Shown here one piece after another: positions 23,330-34,710 of a DNA stretch of 64,000 nt. The first letter of the stretch is position 1. Each line of letters starts with the position of its first letter. The position numbers were made by a program, and so were the translations under genes. This stretch comes from Viscum album (Eukaryota; Streptophyta; Magnoliopsida; Santalales; Viscaceae). The notes under the pieces are model-generated. The model searched no databases. It was given only the letters and a program-made list of their open reading frames with translations, and was not told the origin of the DNA. The stretch is from positions 365,628,067-365,692,066 of the forward strand of contig OY728157.1 of the NCBI GenBank assembly GCA_963277665.1. Direction: 5' to 3'.

Positions 23330-24027
23330 TTGCAAATTTTTTATATCTATATTCAATTTGAAATTGATTATAATGAAAAAAATATATTAATTGATATATA
23401 AATTTTATAATTTTACATTAAAAAATTCAAAATAAATTATGAAATTATAAATAATTTATAAAAAAAATAAGTATTCAATTAAAAGTAAGAATTTTGTAAT
23501 ATTAAAAAAAATGAAATATTTCTGAAAAACCTCAAATATTCATGCTAATATAATTATTATATATTGATTTTATAAAAGAAGGTTATTTTTGAATTTAAAT
23601 TTTCTAAAATTGTTAAAAAATTATTTTAAATATTGTGTGTCAAGATATGCTAAATTGTCTTTTTTGGAAAAACCAGTTTTTCTAAAACCATATCTTTTTC
23701 ATTAAAATATGTATTTATTTTATTAATAATTAATAGAAAATTAATAAACATGTCTAAAATATAAATTTTCATAAGTCTTTTTTTCTTATTCTTAATTTTC
23801 ATTATAATTTTTATGCGATAATTATCAAATTAAATAATAATAATAATAATATATTATAATTTAATGAAACTCGGTCTTATAGGTAATGTAAGAAATAGAA
23901 GAAAATCATTTTTTCTTGTAAGGCAATAGAAAATTAGTGTTTCACTCACTTCACTATAAAATCTATGTTATGTGTGGTATACACTATTTAATAAAATTTT
24001 ATTATTTTATAAATTTGGGATGTTATA
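23330..24027 (-). repeat. 3' LTR of G, proximal part
   Basis: The first 698 bp of G's 3' LTR start at 24027 with TATAACATCCC, a decayed TGTAACAYCCC start. The purine tract ATGTGGGGAGATT lies directly upstream (24028-24040). The first 50 bp align with the start of G's 5' LTR at 41723. The stretch is interrupted by element A at 23330. Confidence 0.82.
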
Positions 24028-24289
24028 ATCTCCCCACATTAAATGAATGGAATCATCACAATTTATAATTGACCCAAGAAATTGATGTTTTGAAATTATT
24101 AAATACAATTATTAAAATAACCACATCATAATGGGTTAACAAAACACCCTCTTGATAAGTGGGGAAGGGACGAGCCATGTACATATGGAATAAAACATAA
24201 AAGGTTTTTAAATTTGGAGAACATCAGTGGCGTGTGAAGATATAGACATGGTAGAAAAGTGTAAAAAATTAGATATTTAATGAGGTTAC
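24028..24289 (-). other. G internal region, 3' non-coding tail and polypurine tract
   Basis: This is the end of G's internal region, left of the element B insertion. It shows no coding potential. Its last 80 bases align by eye with element C just before its 3' LTR (around 49190-49235), including the purine tract. It ends at the gttac duplication of B. Confidence 0.75.
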
Positions 24290-25712
24290 TGTAACATCCC
24301 AAGTAAGTAATGAATAATAGATATTTTTATATATGTCTATTAATGATTAAGATAGTGTTTTAGAGGCTTAAAATGAAAATAAATACAATCTTAAGCATGG
24401 AATACACTAATATTCTTAAAAGATTGTTTTACTGCCTTATGATGGAAAACCCTTTTTAAATCTATCTTTTGACAATTTTATAAGCTATGTTTGTCAAAAT
24501 AAACTTATTCTTTATGTTTGGGACTTCAAAATTTACTTTTTGTGAATTTTTGGTATTTTTCTAACAATGTTCATTTTTTTAATGAATACTAAAAAATACT
24601 GCATTTTACATCAAAACTGCTTTTTAATCTAATTTATTTATATGATTATATTATCTTTTGAATTGGTTTTTTAAGTGAAATTAGAATATATTTTTACCAT
24701 TTAATCCAATGGTGGTCATTGGAATTAATTTCACTTTGAAATTGGACTTAAACTGGTGTCAATCATTTGATACTTATTGTTTCATGAAAACACGCTATTT
24801 GCTCTGACAGCTGGAATTAATTATTAAATTAATTAATGTGACTTATATGTATTGAATTTTGTAAAATAGACTTCATTTTTGAATTTGTAATATCAAATAT
24901 AGCTTAGGGTGAATTTTTGGTAATTTTTTGAAAAACTTCAATTTTTGATGAATAGTGAAACCACTAAGTGGTAGTTAAAGAAACTGATTTTTCGTTTAAA
25001 TGAAACTTTGCCACTTTTGTGTTTTGAATTTCAAAAATCCGACATACATGGTTGTCATTAAGAAGTAAAATGTGGTTCAATGGTATTAAAATAATTTTTT
25101 GGTGAATAGTAACTTATTATGTTTTTAATCGCGATTAGTGGTAATTAGGGTAGTTTAAGGTATAAATAATGCTTTAATAATATGAAATGGCCTAGACACA
25201 TGTCCCAACCTTATTGGTTGTGTCATGGCCGACCAAGACAAGACATGGGTCAACTTGGGGACCCCATGGAGACACTTTGGTTGGGAAATGACATAAATAA
25301 CTTTTTATTAAATGTTAAAGTAAAAATGACACAAACATAATATGTTTTATGAAAACAATTTTTACATGGGGTTATAAAGATCAGATTTTTGATTATAAAT
25401 AGTCATTGGAAAGCTAAAAATATTTGATACATCATAATATTTGGTTTATAATTTTTATACATTAAATAAATTAAATTATTTATGACATAATAATGATGCA
25501 GCGATGACATCATTATTTGACGATTCAAATAAAATGGAATGATAATGTAAAATCTATGAACTAAACATGTCCAAAACTTATTAGATGGGTGGATTTCGAA
25601 CCTCTATCACCTTATCCACGAATTATATCAATTTGGGACCTTTTAAAACCGAAAAAAAATTTCAAATAAAGTAATATTTCTTTACTTTCCAAAAGTGCCC
25701 CTCCTCTCCTCT

Positions 25713-25720
25713 TATAAAAG
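25713..25720 (+). promoter_or_regulatory. Element B LTR promoter TATA box
   Basis: TATAAAAG follows a C/T-rich stretch, and transcription would start about 25-35 bp downstream, near 25745-25755. The 3' LTR has the same box at 32555-32562. The equivalent in five other LTRs of the window sits in the same order of elements, which supports a real core promoter. Confidence 0.75.
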
Positions 25721-25888
25721 GCCCCCACCTCTACCTCATTTCACACACTCCTCAAGCCTTTGGCTAGGCCAACCCCTACCCATTTACTCTCTCCACATCC
25801 CTCTCTTTATCCTAGAGGATTCCCATTGGGCATAATCCTTTCAAAGAAAGACTTTAGGCTCAAATCAATAGGAGTTACACTTTTAAAG

Positions 25889-27612
25889 GTAATTCATTCT
25901 CTCATGTTCATTTGTTTTATTTTGCTTCTCCAACCCCCTAAACTCTTTTTATTTACTTATTTTGTAACAACACCAGTATCTTCAATATAATAGGATGTTT
26001 TTATAATATTTATTTGAGCTAAACTCTCACACAACTACATCAAATGGTTAAAGAACATATGGTTTCCGAGGATGGCGAAATTCTGCCTCCCGAAACGATG
26101 ATTGTTCAATACTCATTTAACACCTTCAAAGGTGGCCATTATGATGTCACTATTTTTATATATGATATATAATATGTTTATGTTTTCCTTAAGCTTCTTT
26201 TTTTTCATTTTGGGCATACCTTTATGGTTTCCATTATGGGTAAACACGGTATCTTCATTTTAGGAAGTGCGGACTACCGCCCCCTGAAAGTGATTTGATT
26301 CATTAATACCATATGTGGGATGTGTAAAGGATAAAGTAAATTATATTATTTATGCTATTATACTGGAATTATAATATACTCTTATATCATTATGATTCAA
26401 TTCCAGAAAATACGAAATAGAAATGGAAGTAGCGTTCATGCGTACGTACGGCTTACCGTCTCCATGAACGGTGCATTTCATTTCTTACCTCTAAATGTGA
26501 TGTAATATTATAAATACATGTATATGATGAATATATATGATATATATGTTATCCAAATCATTAATATAATTCTCTATATAACGAACCTTTGACCAAATTA
26601 ACAACATGTAAGTGTAAGAAGTCTATTTTTGACTTAAGAACCAAATACCGTCAAAATGAACATTATTAACTAAAATGATTACATGATGTTCATAACATGG
26701 TATAAAAGGAATAATGAACTTGAAAAAGGTTCATAAGAAAGTAGAGATTAACTCAAGTTTATTATTCAGGAGATTAAAGAACGGTCAGGTCAAGTCAGAT
26801 ACGAGGTATGGGACTTCGTCTCAATCTCCTTTCATTGAGGCATATTTTGTTTTATAACAAACTTCTTTTATACGGTGTATAAAACCCTTTGACTTTTACG
26901 TTTATTCAAAAGGAATATTTTTTATATGAAGCTTTTACTAAACGAAAAAAGGGAATGTTTTTGTTGTACGTATGCGGCGACAACGACTTCTCCGCCGTCG
27001 TGACCGTTATTTGAGTTTCGGCTTCCTCTACAAGCCATACCTTCTTTTTAAAAGAAAAAAAAATTAATACCATGTTTTACTTTTCTTTTATTTTGGTATC
27101 GAAAATGGGTTTCATAATTTATTTATATAAATTTGTTGTATTGATATCTTGTGATTAAAAGTTGGGGATGTTATGTTTCCTTTATGCATGTTTTATGTGA
27201 TATGATTATGTTGAGGTTCTTGGGAATTATTATGAAAATAGGTTGTTCCGTGATAAACTAAGGGAGGGTGAGCCCGATATAGCTCTCAAATGCATTGGGT
27301 AACGCGAAGGAGTGAAACGTTAAGGTTTCTATGAAGAGATTTTATTGAATATTCTGTGATGGGTATTCCAAACATAACCAAGAGGGTTACTCCCTACGTA
27401 AGAATGTTATGAATGCCTCATGTTACATTTATGTCTTATGATTTCAATGATTTACTAATGATTTGATGAGGTATGTTAATGTGGTTATGTTTTATGGGTA
27501 AAGTATTATTTCTATCTTATGTATATATGTACCCATGTTTCCTTTCAATGTTTTTATAACCCATACTGAGCTTTTTATGCTCATCCCAAGTTTTTTTGAA
27601 ATGTTTTCACAG
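25889..27612 (+). promoter_or_regulatory. Predicted leader introns and 36-nt microexon in B LTR
   Basis: The first donor-like site is AAAG|GTAATTC (exon end 25888) and the first acceptor TTATTATTCAG ends at 26769. A 36-nt exon (26770-26805) then ends ACGAG|GTATG. The second acceptor TGTTTTCACAG ends at 27612. The same arrangement, with a 35-nt exon, is found in element C although most of the surrounding sequence differs. This is an inference from splice-like sites; no transcript evidence is available here. Confidence 0.5.
26059..26490 (+). repeat. Three hairpin-motif units in B 5' LTR
   Basis: Units are at about 26059-26100, 26251-26294 and 26419-26485, with centre spacings of about 192 and 179 nt. 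The third is the best: CGTTCAT (26433-26439) pairs perfectly with ATGAACG (26464-26470), enclosing ACGGCTTACCGT. The second has inner stem GCGG-ACTA-CCGC. The first has outer arms GTTTC and GAAAC. The arms differ in sequence but stay complementary. All lie in the predicted first intron. Confidence 0.7.
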
Positions 27613-27864
27613 GTCAAGGGAAAGGTACATGATAAGATGACAGTGTCAAGGAAGTGTCAAGAAAGAATCCATGTTTTATTTTAAATATGTTTCCATTGAT
27701 GGGAATGAAGAATACTATCTTTATGTAACCACTTTTTTTATATGTGGAATGTAATGCACGTTTTATGATCTAATTCTCTAAAACTCTAAACCCGAAAATA
27801 TCCTCAATGTGTAATCTTGTAATAACTCAAGATTAAGTAAGGTGTAAGGTTGGGGCCTTATTGT

Positions 27865-27876
27865 TGGTATCAAAGG
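27865..27876 (+). promoter_or_regulatory. Element B primer-binding site
   Basis: TGGTATCAAAGG lies two bases after the 5' LTR. It differs from the initiator-Met tRNA site of elements A and C at one base (A for G). Confidence 0.88.
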
Positions 27877-27989
27877 TCGGTTTAGATAACTTTAGGAGTT
27901 AGAATTCTATTAAATGATTATCCAAAAATATTTTTTTTTGAAATGATATAGCATTTGAAGATTACCATGTTGCTTCATCTAAGACATGT

Positions 27990-29130
27990 TTGTTCAGAAA
28001 GGTTTTCCACAGAGGAAACAGGGAAGCAGTGCTAGGAAGTCATACAGAAGGAAATAACCTTCCGAATCAGCATCCTGAGATGGTCGAAATAGGAACTGAA
28101 CAGTTTGTTGCAGTAATGGCGCAGTTGACTCAGGCTATAAATGGTGGTGGTATCCATGCACGAGATCTGCTAGATCAACCATAGAGGAACATGTCAGTGG
28201 TGGAACATTTCATGAGGCAACATCCCCTATCATTCAGAGGATCATCTGACCCTGTGTTAGCTGAAGGGTGGATTAAATCACTGGAGAAGATTTTTGATGT
28301 CATGGGGTGTTCAGACAATCAAAAGGTTAGTTTTTCTATTTACCGTTTGGAGGGTGAAGCAGATCAGTGGTGGTCGATGATTAAAAATATCAGGGATTCT
28401 GATGAGATTTATGCTCTCGACTGGGATGAATTCAAAGGTATGCTTCTTGAAAAGTATATTCCTAAGGTTGTTCGACATAGGATGGAAAATCAATTCTTGG
28501 AATTGAGGCAAGAGGAAGACTCTGTGGCTACCTATGAAGAAAGGTTCACTCGATTGGAAAGGTATGCTCCAAATTTTATCCAAGACCTTGATAGTAAAAT
28601 CAATCGTTTTTACTCAGGATTAAAGCCAAAATATCGAAGGGCATTAGCTTCTCGTGAGTTTAAAAGTTATGAAAAGCTTGTTCAATGTGCTGAGAAGGTG
28701 GAAATGGAGTTTGACGATGACCAAGTGTTCTACAACAACTAGTAGAAGAAGAGACCGAGGTGGCGGGAGAAAGGTAAGAATTCTTCAAAAAAGTCTGATG
28801 GTAAGAAAACTAAGTTTCCAGTTTGTGAAAAATGTGGAAAAAGGCATGCTGGGGAATGTCTTCTGAATTCTGGAAAGTGCTACCGATGTGGTAAGATGGG
28901 ACATAAGGCTCGTGATTGCACAAAAAAGGATCAAGGTGAAGGTAAGACCAAATTCGATTTATAGTTAGTGAAATGTTATAAGTGCAATGAGATGGGTCAC
29001 TATGAAAACGAGTGTCCGACAAAGATCTTGAGTGATGGGAAGCAGTTAGACTACAAGCAGAAAGGGGTGGTGAAATCCTTTGCAACTACTTCAGCAAATT
29101 TTGGGCCATCAAATGAAGTTGTATCAGAAG
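27990..29130 (+). pseudogene. Element B gag with three zinc knuckles
   Basis: This is one frame with stops near 28182, 28740 and 28963. The longest block, 28191-28742, starts with an ATG and is a Gag capsid domain (HPLSFRGSSDP, QWWSMI, LRQEEDSVATYEERF). Three knuckles follow: CEKCGKRHAGEC (CX2CX3HX3C), CYRCGKMGHKARDC and CYKCNEMGHYENEC (both CX2CX4HX4C). The frame runs into the deletion junction near 29130, where sequence jumps to RNase H. The same knuckle order occurs in the mini-Gag of element C. Confidence 0.9.
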
Positions 29131-29734
29131 TTGAAAATAAGATTGGTGAATGCTCCAGTTTTGGCACTACCTTCCAGGAATGGTGAGTTTGTTATATACA
29201 GTGATGCTTCATTGAAAGGACTTGGTTGCGTCCTAATGCAGAATGATCAGGTAATTTCTTATGCTTCACGACAGTTGAAGACTAATGAGGTAAATTACCC
29301 TACACATTATTTGGAATTAGCTGTTGTTTTTTTTTGCTTTAAAAATTTAGAGTCATCATCTGTATAGAGTAAAGTGTGAAATATATACCGATCCCAAAAG
29401 TTTAATTTATATATTCACTCAGAAAGAGTTAAACGTGAGACAAAGGAGATGGCTGGAATTAATCATGGATTATGATTGTACAATTCATTACCATCCGGGA
29501 AAAGCAAATAAAGTGGCTGATGCTTTGAGTCGAAAAAGTATTTCTTCATTAACGATGTTGCATTTGGAACGTGATCCTTTGGTTAAGGATTTGATGAACT
29601 TTGGCATAGAAGTTGTTGGTGCAGGAAGTCCTTCTGTTTTGTTTCAGGTATCAGTGAGATCATCTATATCAGATAGAATCAAGCAAGAACAGAAGCAAGA
29701 CAGTGAGTTGCAGAAAAAGGTAGAGTTGGTTTAG
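29131..29734 (+). pseudogene. Element B RNase H remnant
   Basis: It begins in the RT-RNase H linker ([16 protein letters not shown]), keeps the first catalytic Asp segment [15 protein letters not shown], and after a frame change in a T-run near 29335 continues with FTQKELN and [21 protein letters not shown] codon sits at the end. RT and protease, normally about 1.5 kb upstream, are absent. The frame change and a stop in the middle inactivate it. Confidence 0.88.
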
Positions 29735-31096
29735 AAAGGTAAGTTTCCTGAATTCAACATTGATAATGATTGTGTTTTAAGATTTGGGAAGAGATTGTGT
29801 GTGCCTTGTGATTCACAGTTGAAGAGAGAGTTGTTATGTGAAGCTCATAGTTCTCCGTTTTCAGTTCATCCGGGCAGTACTAAGATGTATAGAGATCTGC
29901 GGGAGTATTACTGGTGGGATGGAATGAAAAGAGATATTGCTGATTTTACTGTAAAATGTTTGACTTGTCAGCAAGTTAAAGCAGAGTGGCAGTTACCGAA
30001 AGGGATGCTTCAGCCTTTACCAGTGCCAGAGTGGAAATGGGAGAAAATATCCATGGACTTTGTTGTTGGATTACCGAAGACATCTCGAGATAATAATGCA
30101 ATCTGGGTTATTGTCGATCACTTGACCAAATCTGCTCATTTCCTTGCTATACGAGATACTTTATCTCTTGATCAACTTTCCTGTTTGTATCTTAAAGAGA
30201 TAGTCAGGTTACATGGAGTTCCTCTCTCCATTGTATCGGATCATGATCCCAGGTTTACTTCTAACTTTTGGAAAGGCCTTCAGAAGTCGTTGGGTACTGA
30301 ATTAAATTTTAGTACAGCTTTTCATCCTCAATCAGATGGGCAGTCAGAACGAACAATTCAGATCTTGGAGGATATGCTGCGAGCTTTTTCTATGGATTAT
30401 CAGGGAAGTTGGGACCAACATCTTTCTTTGGTTGAATTTTCATATAATAACAGTTTTCATTCTAGTATACAGATATCACCATTTCAGGAATTAGATGGGA
30501 AGCAGTGTCGAACTCCAGCTTTCTGGGATGAAGTGGGTGAAAGAAAGTTGATGGGACCGAAATTGGTAGAAGAGATGGTAGAAAAAGTTCAGCTGATTCA
30601 GAAACACATGAGAACAGCTCAGAGGAGGCAGAAGAGTTATGTGGATAATCAGAGGAAGGATCTATCTTTCGAGGTAGGTGATCATGTTTTTCTCAAGGTT
30701 TCTCCTTGGAAAAGTGTGATGAGATTTGGTAAGAAAGGAAAGTTGAGTCTGAGGTTCATTGGACCATACGAAATTCTGGAGAGAGTTGGATCAGTTGCAT
30801 ACCGAGTGTCTTTACCTCCGAGTTTATCTCAGGTACACAATGTTTTTCACGTTTCGATGTTGATAAAGTATATGCCAGAACCATCTCATGTTTTGAGTCC
30901 AGAGGTAGTTCAGCTGGAAGAGAACCTATCTTATGAGGAACAACCGGTCCAGATTCTTGACCACAGGGAGAAAGTGTTACGGAATAAGGTGATTCACCAG
31001 GTAAAGGTTTTGTGGAAAAACCACATGATTGAAGAGGCAACATGGGAATCTGAAAATGCAATGAGGGATAAGTACACCCATTTATTTGATAAGTAA
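29735..31096 (+). CDS. Element B integrase with chromodomain (long open frame)
   Basis: This frame has no stop from 29735 to 31096. The first residues have no ATG, so in an intact element it would be part of a Gag-Pol polyprotein. Numbered from 29795, the zinc-binding residues are His18, His25, Cys55 and Cys58. The catalytic triad Asp88, Asp149, Glu185 is intact with the usual D35E spacing. The C-terminal GPY/F-like segment (RFIGPYEILERVG) is followed by a chromodomain at about 383-431 with EEATWE. It is the only pol domain in the window with all visible catalytic residues. Translation would need an upstream start or read-through, which is not visible. Confidence 0.88.
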   Translation, partial: KGKFPEFNIDNDCVLRFGKRLCVPCDSQLKRELLCEAHSSPFSVHPGSTKMYRDLREYYWWDGMKRDIADFTVKCLTCQQVKAEWQLPKGMLQPLPVPEWKWEKISMDFVVGLPKTSRDNNAIWVIVDHLTKSAHFLAIRDTLSLDQLSCLYLKEIVRLHGVPLSIVSDHDPRFTSNFWKGLQKSLGTELNFSTAFHPQSDGQSERTIQILEDMLRAFSMDYQGSWDQHLSLVEFSYNNSFHSSIQISPFQELDGKQCRTPAFWDEVGERKLMGPKLVEEMVEKVQLIQKHMRTAQRRQKSYVDNQRKDLSFEVGDHVFLKVSPWKSVMRFGKKGKLSLRFIGPYEILERVGSVAYRVSLPPSLSQVHNVFHVSMLIKYMPEPSHVLSPEVVQLEENLSYEEQPVQILDHREKVLRNKVIHQVKVLWKNHMIEEATWESENAMRDKYTHLFDK

Positions 31097-31120
31097 ATAA
31101 ATTGCGGGGACACAATTTTC

Positions 31121-31135
31121 TAAAGGGGGGAAGGA
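31121..31135 (+). promoter_or_regulatory. Element B polypurine tract
   Basis: TAAAGGGGGGAAGGA lies immediately before the 3' LTR, 25 bases past the integrase stop. Confidence 0.9.
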
Positions 31136-34100
31136 TGTAACATCCCAAGTAAGTAATGAATAATATATATTTTTATCTATGTCTATTAATGATTAAGATA
31201 GTGTTTTAGAGGCTTAAAATGAAAATAAATACAATCTTAAGCATGGAATACACTAATATTCTTAAAAGATTGTTTTACTGCCTTATGATGGAAAACCCTT
31301 TTTAAATCTATCGTTTGACAATTTTATAAGCTATGTTTTTTAAAATAAACTTATTCTTTATGTTTGGGACATCAAAATTTACTTTGTGTGAATTTTTGTA
31401 TTTTTCTGACAATGTTCATTTCTTTAATGAATAGTGAAAAATACTGCATTTTACATCAAAACTGCTTTTTAATCTAATTTATTTATATGATTAGATTATG
31501 TTTTGAATTGGTTTTGAAGTGAAATTAGAATATATTTTTACCATTTAATCCAATGGTGGTCATTGGAATCAATTTCACTTTGAAATTGGACTTAAACTGG
31601 TGTCAATCTTTTGATACTTATTGTTTCAGGAAAACACGCTATTTGCTCCGACATCGGGAATTAAATATTAAATTAATTAATGTGACTTATATGTATTGAA
31701 TTTTGTAAAATAGACTTCATTTTTGAATTCGTAATATCAAATATAGCCTAGGGAGAATTTTTGGTAATTTTCTGAAAAACTTCAATTTTTGATGAATAGT
31801 GAAACCACTAAGTGGTAGTTAAAGAAACTGATTTTTCGTTTAAATGAAACTTTGCCACTTTGGTGTTTTGAATTTCAAAAATCCGACATACATTGTTGTC
31901 ATTAAGAAGTAAAATGTGGTTCAATGGGATTAAAATAATTTTTTGGTGAATAGTAACTTATTAAGTTTTTAATCGCGATTAGGGGTAATTAGGGTAGTTT
32001 AAGGTATAAATAATGCTTTAATAATATGAAATGACCTAGACACATGTCCCAAAATTATTGGTTGTTTCATGGCCGACCAAGACAAGCCATGGGTCAACTT
32101 CGGGACCCCATGGAGACACTTTGGTTGGGAAATGACATAAATAACTTTTTATTAAATGTTAAAGTAAAAATGACACAAACATAATATGTTTTACGAAAAC
32201 AATTTTTACATGGGGTTATAAAGATCAGATTTTTGATTGTAAATAGCCATTGGAAAGAGAAAAATATTTCCTGCATCATAGTTTTTTTTTTAATTTTTAG
32301 ACATTAAATAAATTAAATTATTTATGACATAATAATGATGCAGTGATGACATCATTATTTGACGATTTAAATAAAATGGAAAGATAATGTAAAATCTATG
32401 AACTACACATGTCCAAAACTTATTGGATGGGTGGAATTCGAACCCTTATCACCTTATCCACGAATTATATCAATGTGAGTCCTTTTAAAACCGAAACACA
32501 TTTTCAAATAAAGTAATATTTCTTTACTTTCCAAAAGTTCCCCTCCTCTTCTCTTATAAAAGGCCCCCACCTCTACCTCATTTCACACACTCCTCAAGCC
32601 TTTGGCTCGGCCAAAACCTGCCCATTTACTCTCTCCATATCCCTCTATTCATCCTAGAGGATTCCCATTGGGCAGAATTTTTTCAAAGGAAGCCTTTAGG
32701 CTCAAATCAAAAAGAGTTACACTTTTAAAGGTAATTCATTCTCTCATGTTCATTTGTTTTATTTTGCTTCTCCAACCCCATAAACTCTTTTTATTTACTT
32801 CTTTTGTAACAAAACCATTATATTCAAGATAATAGGATGTTGTTATAATATTTATTTGAGCTACACTCTCACACAACTACATCAAATGGTTAAAGAACAT
32901 ATGGTTTCCGAGGATGGCGAAATTCTGCCTCCCGAAACGATGATTGTTCAATACTCATTTAACACCTTCAAAGGTGGCCATTATGATGTAAATATTATTA
33001 TATATGATATATAATATGTTTATGTTTTCCTTAAGCTTCTGTTTTTTCATTTTGGGAATACTTTTATGGTTTCCATTATGGGTAAACACGATATCTTCAT
33101 TTTAGGAAGTGCGGACTACCGCCCCCTGAAAGTGATTTGATTCGTTAATACCATATGTGGGATGTGTAAAGGATAAAGTTAATGATATTATATATGTTAT
33201 TATAATGGAATTATAATATACTTTTATATCATTATGATTCCATTCCAGAAAATACGAAATAGAAATGGAAGTAGCGTTCATGCGTACGCACGGCTTACCG
33301 TCTCCATGAACGGTGCATTTCATTTCTTACCTCTAAATGTGATGTAATATTATAAATACATGTATATGATGAATATATATGATATATATGTTATCCAAAT
33401 CATTAATATCATTCTGGATATAATGAACCTTTGACCAAATTAACAACATGTAAGTGTAAGAAGTCTATTTTTGACTTAAGAACCAAATACCGACAAAATG
33501 AACATTATTAACTTAAATGATTACATGATGTTCAAAACATGGTATAAAAGGAATAATGAACTTGAAAAGGGTTCATAAGCAAGTAGAGATTAACTCAAGT
33601 TTATTATTCAGGAGATTAATGAACGGCCGGGTCAAGTCAGATACGAGGTATGGGACTTCGTCTCAATCTCCTTTCATTGAGGCATATTTTGTTTTATACA
33701 CAAAATGCTTTTATACGGTGTATAAACCCCTTGCTATTTTACGTTTATTCAAATGGAATCTTTTTTATACGAAGCATTTACTAAACGACAAAAGGGAATG
33801 TTTTTGTCGTACGTATGCGGCGACAATGACTTCTCCGCCATCGTGACTGTTATTTGAGTTTTGGCATCCTCTACAAGCCATACCGTCTTTTTAAAAGAAA
33901 AAAAAATAAATACCATGTTTTACTTTTCTTTTATTTTGGTATAAAAAATGGTTTTCATAATGTTTTTATATCAATGTGTTTTATTGATATCTTGTGATTG
34001 AAAGGTGGGAATGTTATGTTTCCTTTATGCATGTTTTATGTGATATGATTATGTTGACGTTCTTGGGAATTATTATGAAAACGGGTGGTTCCGTGATAAA

Positions 34101-34705
34101 CTAAGGGCGGGTGAGCCCGATATAGCTATCCAATGCATTGGGTAACACGAAGGAGTGAAACGTTAAGGTTTCTCCAAAGAGATTTTTGGGAATATACTGT
34201 GATGGGTATTCCAAACGTAACCAAGAGGGTTACTCCCTACGTAAGAATGTTATGAATGCCTCAAGTTACCTTTATGTATTATGATTTCAATGATTTACTA
34301 ATGATTTGATGAGGTATGTTAATGTGCTTATGTTTTATGGGTAATGTATGATTTCACTCTTATGTATATATGTACCCATGTTTCCTTTCCATGTTTTTAT
34401 AACCCATACTGAGATTTTTACGCTCATCCCAAGTTTTTTTGAAATGTTTTCACAGGTCAAGGGAAAGGTACATGATAAGATGAAAGTGTCAAGGAAGTGT
34501 CAAGAAAGAATCCATGTTTTATTTTAAATATGTTTCCATTGATGTGAATTAAGAATACTATCTTTATGTAACCACTTTGTTTATATGTGGAATGTAATGC
34601 AAGTTTTATGATCCAATTCTCTAAAACTCTAAACCCGAAAAGATCCTCAATGTGTAATCTTGTAATAACTCAAGATTAAGTATGGTTTAAGCCTGGGGAC
34701 TTATA
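31136..34705 (+). repeat. Element B 3' LTR
   Basis: It is 3570 bp with the same order of signals as the 5' LTR: TATA box 32555-32562 and hairpin motifs at about 32901-32942, 33093-33136 and 33262-33322. One change in the third unit turns CGTACGTACG into CGTACGCACG, which leaves the outer stem intact. The GAGCCCGATATAGCTC hairpin has lost its last pair here (34113-34128). Confidence 0.93.
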
Positions 34706-34710
34706 GTTAC

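Larger units (their letters stand above)
24290..27862 (+). repeat. Element B 5' LTR
   Basis: It begins TGTAACATCCC. The end is set by alignment with the 3' LTR and the duplication, and reads TTATT here, TTATA in the partner, so the usual CA end has changed. In order it holds a TATA box, a donor-like site, three hairpin motifs, a microexon, a conserved GAGCCCGATATAGCTC hairpin (27270-27285) and an acceptor-like site. Confidence 0.93.
24290..34705 (+). mobile_element. Element B: Ty3/gypsy chromovirus with internal deletion
   Basis: This 10.4-kb plus-strand element has the target duplication gttac (24285-24289 and 34706-34710), two LTRs of about 3.57 kb, a tRNA-iMet-like primer site, a polypurine tract and a gag-to-chromodomain order. 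The internal region is only 3.27 kb because protease, RT and the start of RNase H are deleted. LTRs differ at 2 of 100 positions in a hand-checked sample, so the insertion is fairly recent. It cannot be autonomous, but its integrase frame is long and open. Confidence 0.95.

Noticed and set aside
25760..25990. Small plus-strand frames after the TATA box in B (25760, 32602) and C (44632, 51258)
   Set aside because: They start at non-ATG codons and run across the predicted donor site into the intron. Similarity between copies reflects LTR homology.
26419..26485. Hammerhead-type self-cleaving ribozyme (as in plant retrozymes)
   Set aside because: The required CUGANGA and GAAA core is not present in the units. 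From memory no other ribozyme class fits either; an Rfam search would settle it.
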